A stretch of 64,000 nucleotides of DNA from Methylobacterium longum (GTDB lineage Bacteria; Pseudomonadota; Alphaproteobacteria; Rhizobiales; Beijerinckiaceae), in NCBI RefSeq assembly GCF_022179385.1, contig NZ_BPQS01000009.1:62001-126000 (forward strand). Direction: 5' to 3'. Below are positions 44,073-53,506 of this stretch, piece after piece (the stretch's first letter is position 1; each line of letters opens with the position of its first letter). Position numbers and translations under genes: made by a program. The notes under the pieces are model-generated. The model ran no database searches and was not told the DNA's origin. It saw only the letters and a program-made list of their open reading frames with translations.

Positions 44073-44088
44073 CAGCCGCCGGGGCGGC

Positions 44089-45387
44089 TCAGGCCGGCCT
44101 ATGCCGCAATTCGGCGACCGCCTCCGCGAGGCTGGGCCGCCGGTGCGGATCGGGGTGCGTGCAGGCGCGCTCGAGAGCGCGCAGCCTCGCCGGCGGCGCC
44201 TCGCAGCGATCGAGAAGCTCGCCGATCAGGAGGCCCACCGCCCGGACCTCGATCCGCGCGAGGGCCGCACCGGCATCGCCTCCCGGCAGAGCCGAGGCGG
44301 CGCCGAAATCGCTGAGCACGGCGGCACCGGTTTCGGCATCCCAGAGGATGTTGTGGCCGTAAACGTCGCCGTGGAGAAGGCCGCGTCCGTGCAGATGGGC
44401 CACGGCCTCCGCCACCGCCCGCGTGATCTGCCGCGCGTGGTCCGGGCTGAACCGCTGGTCCGGATCGTAGACGTCGCGGCTGCAGCTCGCGAGGCTCGGC
44501 GGCCCGGCGAGAACCCGGCTCTGCGGCGGCAGCAGGCGCAGGAGCAGCCCCTGCGCGCCCTCCGGGTGGCCGTCCAGCCGGCCGAGCGCTCCGGTTAGCG
44601 CCGGATGCGGTCCGGCGGCGAGACAGGCCTCCATCTCGCGCTCGGGCAGGCCGTCGCTGGTCATCGCACCCTTGAACAGCTTCAGGGCCACGGCCTGCGC
44701 GTCGCCGCGCCCGCGCCACACGGCCCGGTGGACCCGGCCGGAGGCGCCCTCCCCGAGCAGATCGCCGATCTCCAGTTCGGCCCAGGGCACCCGTTGGGCC
44801 GCGGTGGGCGCCGTCGCGGATTCGGCGGGATTGCCCGCATACGCGATCCAGGCGAGCCGCGGCAGGTCGGCGAGCCAGGACGGCAACGTTTCGAGCCGGT
44901 TGCAGGCGAGTCGGATCAGCTCCAGGTTCTCCGCGCCCGCGAGACGATCCGGCAGCGTCGCGATCCGGTTGCCGGCCAGCATGAGCTTCTGGAGGAGCGG
45001 ACGCTCCCCCAGGGCCGCCGGCAGGTGCTCGATCCGGTTGTCGGTGAGCGTGAGCCAGCGCAGGTCGCGCGGCAGCGCCTCCTCCGGGATCTCGCGGATG
45101 CCGCAGCCGCGGAAGCCCAGCTGGCTGAGCGTCGGACAGTCGCCCAGCACCGGCGGCAGCCGCGGGAAGGGATTGCCGGAGCAGAACAGCACCCGGAGGC
45201 GGTGCAGGCGCCCGAACTCCGCCGGGAGATCGCTCAGGCTGCCGCGGCCGAGATCCAGCACTTCCAGCGTGTCGGCGAGGGCGAAGACCTCGCGCGGGAT
45301 CTCCGAAAGCCCGTCCGGCAGGCGCAGCGCGCGGGCGCCGCCGAGCTCGCCGCGCCGCAGGGCCGCGAGGGTGTCCGACCGGTCCAA
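44089..45387 (-). CDS. Leucine-rich-repeat protein fused to a Hanks-type protein kinase
   Basis: 432 residues. TTG at 45387 is the only start, since an in-frame stop directly precedes it; GGAG lies about 7 bases upstream on its strand. Residues 20-187 contain about seven LRRs of the LxxLxLxxNxIxxLP type (LRWLTLTDNRIEHLP, LQKLMLAGNRIATLP). Residues 205-432 are a compact kinase: glycine loop GEGASGRV (212-219), VALK lysine (Lys236), catalytic loop HGDVYGHNIL (His339-Asn346) and SDFG (360-362). The loop has HGD instead of HRD. Likely Ser/Thr kinase with LRR substrate or ligand recognition. Operon with DUF1192, deoB and a yejF-like gene. Confidence 0.85.
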   Translation of the reverse strand: MDRSDTLAALRRGELGGARALRLPDGLSEIPREVFALADTLEVLDLGRGSLSDLPAEFGRLHRLRVLFCSGNPFPRLPPVLGDCPTLSQLGFRGCGIREIPEEALPRDLRWLTLTDNRIEHLPAALGERPLLQKLMLAGNRIATLPDRLAGAENLELIRLACNRLETLPSWLADLPRLAWIAYAGNPAESATAPTAAQRVPWAELEIGDLLGEGASGRVHRAVWRGRGDAQAVALKLFKGAMTSDGLPEREMEACLAAGPHPALTGALGRLDGHPEGAQGLLLRLLPPQSRVLAGPPSLASCSRDVYDPDQRFSPDHARQITRAVAEAVAHLHGRGLLHGDVYGHNILWDAETGAAVLSDFGAASALPGGDAGAALARIEVRAVGLLIGELLDRCEAPPARLRALERACTHPDPHRRPSLAEAVAELRHRPA

Positions 45388-45390
45388 GTC

Positions 45391-45571
45391 TCAGCTCCGT
45401 TTGAAGAAGGCGTCGGCGGCCCCCTGCGCGGCCTGCTTGGCAGCCCGGGCCGCCTCGATCCGGACGATCTCGGCCCGCAGGAGGGCGATGCGGGCGTCGA
45501 GATCGGAGAGCGAGAGCGTGTCGAGGGACTGACCGATCTGATGGGTGACGCTCCCGCGCGGCCGGTCTTCG

Positions 45572-45582
<11 letters not shown>
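45391..45582 (-). CDS. DUF1192 family protein
   Basis: 63 residues from ATG 45582, preceded by GGAAGGAGG on its strand; a start at 45615 would lack this. A short acidic N-terminus and one helix ([23 protein letters not shown] split over the coiled coil) are typical of DUF1192, small alphaproteobacterial proteins of unknown role. Overlaps the deoB end by 11 bases and sits 3 bases from the kinase start. Confidence 0.85.
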
Positions 45583-46813
<1,231 letters not shown>

Positions 46814-46815
46814 GG

Positions 46816-48453
46816 TCAGGCGGGCTCCAGCTCGGTCGGGGCGTCGCTGTCGAGGGCGAAGGCGGCCTTGAACAGGGCGCGGGTATAGGCGGTCTTCGGG
46901 TTCGCGAAGATCGTCTCCGCGGGGCCCTCCTCCACCACCTGGCCGTTCTGCATCACCACCACGTAGTTGGCCAGCGCCCGAACCACCTTCAGGTCGTGGC
47001 TGATGAACAGGTAGGCGAGCCCGCGCTCGCGCTGGAGGTCGCGCAGCAGCGTCACGATCTGCGCCTGGACGGACCGGTCGAGCGCCGAGGTCGGCTCGTC
47101 GAGCACCACGAAGCGGGGGTTGAGCACCATGGCGCGGGCGATGGCGATGCGCTGGCGCTGACCCCCGGAGAATTCGTGCGGGTAGCGGTCCATGGCGGCC
47201 GGGTCGAGCCCGACATCCGTGAGGGCCTTCGACACCACGGCGCGACGCTCGGCCCGGGAGCGGACGATGCCCTGGACCACCAGCCCCTCGGCGACGATGT
47301 CGGCCACCGACATGCGGGGCGAGAGTGACCCGTAGGGATCCTGGAAGACCACCTGCATGTCCCGGCGCAGAGGGCGCATCTGCGCCACGCCGTAGCCGTC
47401 GATGGCCTTGCCGAGGAACACGATCGGGCCCTCCGAGCCGGTCAGCCGCAGCAGGGCGAGGCCCAGCGTCGTCTTGCCGGATCCGGACTCGCCGACCACG
47501 CCCACGGTCTCGCCTTCCCGCACCCGCAGCGAGACGCCGTCCACCGCCCTGACGTGGCCGGTGACGCGCCGGAGCAGGCCCGACTTCAGCGGGAACCAGA
47601 CCTTGAGCGGTCCGGCCTCGACCAGCGAAGCGGCGTCGGCGGGGACCGGGTTGGCGCGGCCCTTGGGCTCCGAGGCGATCAGGCGGCGGGTGTAGTCGTG
47701 CTGCGGGTTCGCGAAGACCGCCCTGGTCGCCCCGGCCTCCACGATCTTGCCCCGCAGCATGACGCAGACCCGGTCGGCGATCCGCTCCACGATGCCGAGA
47801 TCGTGGGTGATGAACAGCATCGCCATGCCGAGGCGCTTCTGGAGATCGGCGAGCAGCGCCAGGATCTGCGCCTGCACGGTCACGTCGAGCGCGGTGGTCG
47901 GCTCGTCGGCGACCAGCAGGTCGGGCTCGCAGGCGAGCGCCATGGCGATCATCACGCGCTGGCGCTGGCCGCCGGACAATTCATGCGGATAGGCGCCCAT
48001 GCGGCGCTCCGCGTCGCGCAGGCCGACGAGGTCCAGAAGCTCCAGGATCCGCCGCCGTGCGGCCTTGCCGGTCAGCCCGCGGTGGAGGCTCAGCACCTCG
48101 CCGATCTGCCGCTCGATCGTGTGAAGCGGGTTCAGCGACGTCATCGGCTCCTGAAACACCATGGTGATGTCGGCGCCGCGCACATTGCGCATATCCCGCT
48201 CGGGCAGGCTCCCGAGGTCGCGGCCCTTGAACAGGATCCGGCCGGCCGGCCGTGCCGCGCCGTCGAGGAGCCGGAGGATCGCCAGCGCCGTCACCGACTT
48301 GCCGGATCCGGATTCGCCCACGAGCGCCACGGTCTCGCCCCGGCGGACGGTGAAATCGACGCCGTCGACCGCGACCGTCTCGCCCTCGCGGGACCGGAAG
48401 GCGACGGACAGACCCTCGACGGAGAGGAGCGGCTGGGTTTCGGCCTCGGACAT
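46816..48453 (-). CDS. Dual ABC ATPase, YejF/dipeptide-transporter type
   Basis: 545 residues: two complete ABC domains in tandem. First: Walker A GESGSGKS, signature [16 protein letters not shown], Walker [13 protein letters not shown]. Second: [37 protein letters not shown]. Each ends with the oligopeptide-transporter C-terminal extension. This is the fused ATPase of the microcin C/oligopeptide importer (YejF). The permease and binding-protein genes are not in this window. First gene of the operon leading to deoB. Confidence 0.92.
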   Translation of the reverse strand: MSEAETQPLLSVEGLSVAFRSREGETVAVDGVDFTVRRGETVALVGESGSGKSVTALAILRLLDGAARPAGRILFKGRDLGSLPERDMRNVRGADITMVFQEPMTSLNPLHTIERQIGEVLSLHRGLTGKAARRRILELLDLVGLRDAERRMGAYPHELSGGQRQRVMIAMALACEPDLLVADEPTTALDVTVQAQILALLADLQKRLGMAMLFITHDLGIVERIADRVCVMLRGKIVEAGATRAVFANPQHDYTRRLIASEPKGRANPVPADAASLVEAGPLKVWFPLKSGLLRRVTGHVRAVDGVSLRVREGETVGVVGESGSGKTTLGLALLRLTGSEGPIVFLGKAIDGYGVAQMRPLRRDMQVVFQDPYGSLSPRMSVADIVAEGLVVQGIVRSRAERRAVVSKALTDVGLDPAAMDRYPHEFSGGQRQRIAIARAMVLNPRFVVLDEPTSALDRSVQAQIVTLLRDLQRERGLAYLFISHDLKVVRALANYVVVMQNGQVVEEGPAETIFANPKTAYTRALFKAAFALDSDAPTELEPA

Positions 48454-48561
48454 GGGCCTCTTATAGCGCGCCGGAGCCGGGACCCTAGTCTATCCTGCGG
48501 CGAGGGCGGATCGGTCTCGGCGCCGGTCGCGCCGACCCCGACCCGCGGGAGAGAGACCGAG

Positions 48562-49941
48562 ATGGATGCGAGCGCCAAATCCTTCGCCGCACAGATCTGG
48601 TCGGCCGTGGACGGACCGCCCGACGCCGTCGCGTCGCTCCGCTTCGTCGGCGCGGGCGCCCTGCCGTCGGCCTTCGCGGTGACCGACTTCGCCGCCGGTG
48701 CGATCGCGGCCGCGGCCCTGGCGCTCGCGGAGGTCGCGGGCACGCGCGGGACCGTCACCGTCGACCGGCGGCTGGCCTCGTTCTGGTTCGCCACCTCGCT
48801 GCGTCCGGAAGGCTGGCGCGTGCCGGCGCCGTGGGATCCGGTCGCCGGCGACTATGCCGCGCTGGACGGCTGGATCCGGCTCCACACCAACGCGCCGCAC
48901 CACAGGGCGGCGGCCGAGCGGGTGCTCGGCCGCCGCGCGGATCGCGCCGCCATGGCGCTCGCGGTGGCGGGCTGGGCCGGGGAGGAGCTCGAGGCGGCGA
49001 TCCTCGCCGAGGGCGGATGCGCGGCCGGGATGCGCGGGATCGCCGCGTGGGCGGCGCATCCGGCGGGCCGCGCCGTGGCCGCGGAGCCGCTGGTGGCTGT
49101 CGAACGCGTGGCCGAGCGGTCGCGCCCGCGCTGGACGCCCCGGGCCGGACGGCCGCTGGCGGGCCTGCGGGTCCTCGATCTCACCCGGGTGCTCGCGGGG
49201 CCGGTGGCGACCCGCTTCTTCGCGGGGTTCGGCGCGGACGTGCTGCGGATCGACCCGCCCGAGTGGCAGGAGCCCGCCCTCGAACCGGAGGTGACGCTGG
49301 GCAAGAGCTGCGCCCGGCTCGACCTGAGCCGGGATACCGACAGGGCGGTCTTCGAAGGCCTGCTCGCGGGCGCGGATGTGCTGGTCCACGGGTACCGGCC
49401 CGGCGCCCTCGACGGCCTGGGCTATGGATCCGCGGCGCGGCGGGCCCTGGCGCCCGGCCTCGTCGAGGTCTGCCTCGACGCCTACGGCTGGACCGGTCCC
49501 TGGGCCGGGCGGCGCGGTTTCGACAGCCTCGTGCAGATGAGCTGCGGCATCGCGCAGGCCGGGCAGGCGTGGATGCAGGCCGATCGGCCCGTACCGCTCC
49601 CCGTCCAGGCGCTGGATCACGCCACCGGCTACATGATGGCGGCGGCAGGGCTCCGGCTGCTCACCCGCCGGCTGGCGGACGGCGCCGGCGGCCGGGCGCG
49701 GCTCTCCCTCGCCCGCACGGCGGCACTCCTCGCGGGTGCCGGGCCGGCCGAGCCGGACGCGGCCATCACGCCGGAGGCGCAGGACGACCGCGCCCCCGGG
49801 ATGGAGGCCACGTCGTGGGGCGCTGCCCGGCGTCTCCGGCCGCCGGTCGTCGATGCGGGCGCTCCGATGCGCTGGACACGGCCCGCGCGCCGGCTCGGGA
49901 CCGACGCGCCCGCCTGGGCCGCCAACCCCGGGGCGGCATGA
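48562..49941 (+). CDS. CoA transferase family III (CaiB/BaiF), permuted or partly duplicated
   Basis: 459 residues from ATG 48562. Residues from about 195 onward match the N-terminal half of family III: LAGLRVLDLTRVLAGPVATR, FFAGFGADVLRIDPP, DVLVHGYRPGALDGLGYG, and GFDSLVQMSCGIAQAG. The first about 190 residues instead resemble the part normally found after this (DGWIRLHTNAPHHRAAAERV, ILAEGGCAAGMRGIAAW). So a C-terminal-like segment precedes an N-terminal-like segment. The canonical catalytic Asp cannot be assigned securely. Acyl donor and acceptor unknown. Confidence 0.78.
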   Translation: MDASAKSFAAQIWSAVDGPPDAVASLRFVGAGALPSAFAVTDFAAGAIAAAALALAEVAGTRGTVTVDRRLASFWFATSLRPEGWRVPAPWDPVAGDYAALDGWIRLHTNAPHHRAAAERVLGRRADRAAMALAVAGWAGEELEAAILAEGGCAAGMRGIAAWAAHPAGRAVAAEPLVAVERVAERSRPRWTPRAGRPLAGLRVLDLTRVLAGPVATRFFAGFGADVLRIDPPEWQEPALEPEVTLGKSCARLDLSRDTDRAVFEGLLAGADVLVHGYRPGALDGLGYGSAARRALAPGLVEVCLDAYGWTGPWAGRRGFDSLVQMSCGIAQAGQAWMQADRPVPLPVQALDHATGYMMAAAGLRLLTRRLADGAGGRARLSLARTAALLAGAGPAEPDAAITPEAQDDRAPGMEATSWGAARRLRPPVVDAGAPMRWTRPARRLGTDAPAWAANPGAA

Positions 49942-50134
49942 TCGCGCGGCCACGCTTGTGCCGGGTCCCGGATCACCGTTTCTGGCTGCGCGGCGCCCGG
50001 GACAGGGCGGCTCGGCAAGCTTCGGAAACCGTGTGCCGGACGGGTGAATCCAGGCGCGGACCCCCGCGCCCCACGGCGCCCCGCCGGGAACGCTGCGGAT
50101 TGATCCGCAACCGAAGGTCGCTACAAGCGCCGGG

Positions 50135-51046
50135 GTGAACACCCCTTGCCTGCGCTACGGCGCGCTGCTCGCCCTTCTCATCCTGATCACGGCGCGTCCC
50201 GCCGCGGCCGTTCCGTCCGAGGGGGCGACCGAAACGGTGGAACAGGCGCTGTGCCGCCTCATCGACGATTCCGCGAAGGCCCGCAGCCTGCCGGTGCCGT
50301 TCCTGACCCGGTTGATCTGGCGGGAGAGCAGTTTCCGCGTGGGTGCCGTCAGCCCGGCGGGCGCGCAGGGCGTCGCCCAGTTCATGCCGGGAACGGCGCG
50401 GGAGCGCGGGCTGCTCGACCCGTTCGACCCGGAGCAGGCGATCCCGCACGCCGCGCATCTTCTCGCGGATCTGAAGAGGCAGTTCGGCAATCTCGGGCTC
50501 GCCGCCGCCGCCTATAACGGCGGGGCTGCCCGGGTGAGCAAGTGGCTCGCCGGCGACGGGGGCCTCCCGGCCGAGACCCGCGCCTACGTGGCCTCCATCA
50601 CGGGCCTGCCGGTGGACGACTGGCGGACCGGCCCCGCCAAGGGGATCGAGTATCCCGAGGGCGGCGCGCCCGCCAAGCCCGACGCGAAGGAGGCGAAGGC
50701 CGAGCCGCCGCAGACCTGCATGCAGGTCACCGCCAGCCTGCGCATCCCAACCCGCGGCGACCGCTTCGCGCTGGGCCTCAACGAGGGCCCGGCCGCGCCC
50801 TGGGGCATCCAGCTCGCCGGCAACTTCTCGAAGGCGCTCGCCCTCCAGAGCTTCAACCGGGCCCGGAGCAGCTACGCGGGGGTGATCGGCGAGGTCCGGC
50901 CGATGATCATCGGGACGCGCCTGCGCAACCGCGGGACCCGCGCGTTCTACCGGATCCGCATCCCGGCGCAGAGCCGGCAGGCCGCCGACGACCTCTGCGG
51001 CCGCATCCGCAAGGTCGGCGGCGCCTGCATCGTGCTGCGCACCTGA
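50135..51046 (+). CDS. Periplasmic lytic transglycosylase (SLT domain)
   Basis: 303 residues from GTG 50135. Signal peptide (LLALLILITARPAAA). The SLT domain has the catalytic Glu64 in LIWRESSFRVGAVSPAGAQG, then VAQFMPGTARERGLLDPFDP and LAAAAYNGGAARVSKWLAG. The C-terminal about 110 residues with TCMQVTASLRIPTRG and ADDLCGRIRKVGGACIV resemble a SPOR-like peptidoglycan-binding fold. It should cleave the glycan strand with 1,6-anhydroMurNAc formation. Confidence 0.9.
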   Translation: MNTPCLRYGALLALLILITARPAAAVPSEGATETVEQALCRLIDDSAKARSLPVPFLTRLIWRESSFRVGAVSPAGAQGVAQFMPGTARERGLLDPFDPEQAIPHAAHLLADLKRQFGNLGLAAAAYNGGAARVSKWLAGDGGLPAETRAYVASITGLPVDDWRTGPAKGIEYPEGGAPAKPDAKEAKAEPPQTCMQVTASLRIPTRGDRFALGLNEGPAAPWGIQLAGNFSKALALQSFNRARSSYAGVIGEVRPMIIGTRLRNRGTRAFYRIRIPAQSRQAADDLCGRIRKVGGACIVLRT

Positions 51047-51130
51047 TTTTGCCGCGCTCCGCCGCGGGACCGTCATCAATCCGCCCAGAGCGCGGTGCGG
51101 TATCGCCCGGTCGGGACAACCGGATGGGAT

Positions 51131-52033
51131 ATGACACGGATCCTCACCGCGCTTGCGAGCCTCCTCTGCCTCGGACTCGCGGCCTTCGGCATCAGCGCCG
51201 CCTCGCCGCTCGCCCTGTTCGACGCGATAGGCCCGCGCGATCCGGGCGGGCGCCTCGCCGCGAAGGACCAGGCCTTCGGCGACGGTTCGCGGCGGCGCCT
51301 CGACGTCTACGTTCCCGTCACCGCCGCGGAGAACGCCCCGGTCCTGGTCTTCTTCTACGGCGGCTCCTGGCAGAGCGGGTCCAAGGACGACTACGCCTTC
51401 GTGGGGCACGCGCTGGCCGCCCAGGGCTTCGTCACGGTGCTGCCGGATTACCGGCTCTACCCGGAGGCGCCGTTCCCGGGATTCCTGGAGGACGGAGCGG
51501 CCGCCCTGGCCTGGGTGCGGGACAACATCGCCGGGTACGGCGGCGACCCCCGCCGCATCGTGCTCGCGGGCCACTCGGCCGGCGCCTACAACGCCCTGAT
51601 GCTCGGACTCGACCCGCGCTACGTCACCGCCGCCGGCGTCGATCCGAAGGTGATCAAGGCCGTGGCCGGCCTGTCCGGCCCCTACGATTTCCTGCCGCTC
51701 GATCAGGACACCACCGTCAAGGTGTTCGGGCAGGCAGCCGACCTCGCCGCCACGCAGCCGGGGAGCTTCGTGGGGCCGCTGTCGCCGCCGGCCTTCCTGG
51801 CGACCGGCGACGGTGACACGGTGGTCAAGCCGCGGCACACCGCCAGCCTCGCCGCGAAGCTGCGCGCCGAGCACGTGCCCGTGCAGGAACGGATCTACCC
51901 GGGGCTCGACCACAAGGACACGCTGCTGGCCCTGTCGGTGACCTTCCGGTCGAAGGCGCCCGAACTCGCCGAGATGGCGTCTTTCCTGATGCGGCAATCC
52001 TCCGGCCGTTCGCAGTACACGATGCGGCGCTGA
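51131..52033 (+). CDS. Secreted alpha/beta hydrolase (esterase/lipase type)
   Basis: 300 residues from ATG 51131. N-terminal signal or anchor (ILTALASLLCLGLAAFGISA). Oxyanion region VLVFFYGGSWQSGSKDDYAF, nucleophile elbow LAGHSAGAY (Ser149), probable acid in TGDGDTVVKP and His in YPGLDHKDTLLAL. This is the HSL/BD-FAE-like esterase branch. It is followed 120 bases later by the polysaccharide ligase-like gene, which may or may not be functionally linked. Confidence 0.85.
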   Translation: MTRILTALASLLCLGLAAFGISAASPLALFDAIGPRDPGGRLAAKDQAFGDGSRRRLDVYVPVTAAENAPVLVFFYGGSWQSGSKDDYAFVGHALAAQGFVTVLPDYRLYPEAPFPGFLEDGAAALAWVRDNIAGYGGDPRRIVLAGHSAGAYNALMLGLDPRYVTAAGVDPKVIKAVAGLSGPYDFLPLDQDTTVKVFGQAADLAATQPGSFVGPLSPPAFLATGDGDTVVKPRHTASLAAKLRAEHVPVQERIYPGLDHKDTLLALSVTFRSKAPELAEMASFLMRQSSGRSQYTMRR

Positions 52034-52152
52034 GCAGCGCGTCAAGGTTATCGCGCGATTGATCGGTGCAACCGCCGATTCGCCATCGCCCGGGATGTCG
52101 CCGCCGCTAGAATACGTCGGGCCGCGTGGCGCGGCCCTCGCGGTGGAATGAC

Positions 52153-53478
52153 ATGGCTTCTGCGGACGCGGCGATCGGGGTCACGGCCGGCGGGCGGCGG
52201 CGCGGCCTCGCCGGGCGCGACGTGCCGGATGGCCTGCGCGTGCTCCTCAACGGCGCCGTCTTCGTCCTGCTCTGGAACCACCTGTGGTTCGTGGATCTGG
52301 CGGACCGATCGTCCCTCGCGGCGGCCGAGGACGGCAGCACGCTGACCCAATTGCTGTTCGTCGTGACGGGCCTCTCGATGGCCGCGGCGATCTACCGGAT
52401 CGGCCCGCGCCACCTGCGGCCCCTCGCGACCTGGCCGCTGATGCTCTGCGCCCTCTGGCTCGGGCTCACCGCGCTGCTGTCGATCGAGCCGAGCCTGTCG
52501 CTCCGCCGGCTGACCCTCTTCGCCATCGCCGCCATGCTCTCGGCCGGCGTGCTGATCGTCGCCCGCTCGCCCCGGCAGCTCGCCCTGGCCCTGGCGGGCG
52601 CGGCGCTGGTGATCCTGGCCTCGTCCTACCTCGCGGTCGCGCTGGTGCCGAACCTCGCGATCCACTCGGCCTTCGACGTCAATTCGGATCCGAGCCATCC
52701 CGGTCTGTGGCGCGGGATCTTCCCGCACAAGAACGAGGCCGGCGCCGCCATGGTCGTCCTGGTGATCATCGGGTTCTACGTCGCCGCCGCCGCCAGCCGC
52801 ATGCTGGGCTGGAGCATCGTGCTTCTGGCCGCAGGCTTCCTGGTGGCGAGCGGTTCCAAGACCGCGATCCTCCTGCTGCCAGTGATCCTCGCCGTCACGG
52901 GCCTCTGTCAGGTCCTGACCGGCGGGTTCGCCCGGTCCCTGCTGCTTCTCGGGCCGATCATCGGGTTCTCGCTGGTCTCGATCGGCTCCGTCCTGGTGGC
53001 GCCGATCCGCGACGCCGTCGGGGCGCTGCTGACCGATGCGACCTTCACGGGCCGCAGCGAGATCTGGCAGTTCGCCATCGACAACATTTTCGTTCGCCCC
53101 TGGCGCGGCTGGGGGATCGGCGCGTTCTGGATGACCGAGCGCACCATGTACGGCGGCGCCGAGGAACTGACCTGGGTGACCAGCGCCAACCACTCGCACA
53201 ACGCCTATCTCGACACGGCGCTGATCGGCGGCTTCCCGTTCCTGGTGCTCACCGTCGTGGCCTTCGTGCTGGCACCGGTGCGCGACCTCCAGCGTGCCGC
53301 AGGCGGGACGCGGCTCGACGCCGAGACGCTGCTGTTCCTGCGCCTGTGGTTCCTCGGCCTCGTCTCGGCCTCGTTCGAGACGGTCCTGTACAACGGCAAC
53401 AACGCCACCTGCTGCATGTTCATGATGGCGGTGTTCGGCCTGCGCCTGCGCACGCGCTACGCCATCGCCGCCGACTGA
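52153..53478 (+). CDS. O-antigen ligase/polymerase family membrane protein
   Basis: 441 residues from ATG 52153; GTG 52126 is a possible earlier start. About ten to twelve membrane helices with one large periplasmic loop near residues 275-360 that carries TFTGRSEIWQFAIDNIFVRP, WGIGAFW and SANHSHNAYLDTALIGGFPF. These are the Wzy_C/WaaL signatures, including the conserved His before NAYL. The enzyme joins or polymerises lipid-linked glycans at the periplasmic side. No other polysaccharide synthesis genes are adjacent. Confidence 0.87.
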   Translation: MASADAAIGVTAGGRRRGLAGRDVPDGLRVLLNGAVFVLLWNHLWFVDLADRSSLAAAEDGSTLTQLLFVVTGLSMAAAIYRIGPRHLRPLATWPLMLCALWLGLTALLSIEPSLSLRRLTLFAIAAMLSAGVLIVARSPRQLALALAGAALVILASSYLAVALVPNLAIHSAFDVNSDPSHPGLWRGIFPHKNEAGAAMVVLVIIGFYVAAAASRMLGWSIVLLAAGFLVASGSKTAILLLPVILAVTGLCQVLTGGFARSLLLLGPIIGFSLVSIGSVLVAPIRDAVGALLTDATFTGRSEIWQFAIDNIFVRPWRGWGIGAFWMTERTMYGGAEELTWVTSANHSHNAYLDTALIGGFPFLVLTVVAFVLAPVRDLQRAAGGTRLDAETLLFLRLWFLGLVSASFETVLYNGNNATCCMFMMAVFGLRLRTRYAIAAD

Positions 53479-53506
53479 GCGCCGGTGAGGCCCGCATCGG
53501 CTGCCC

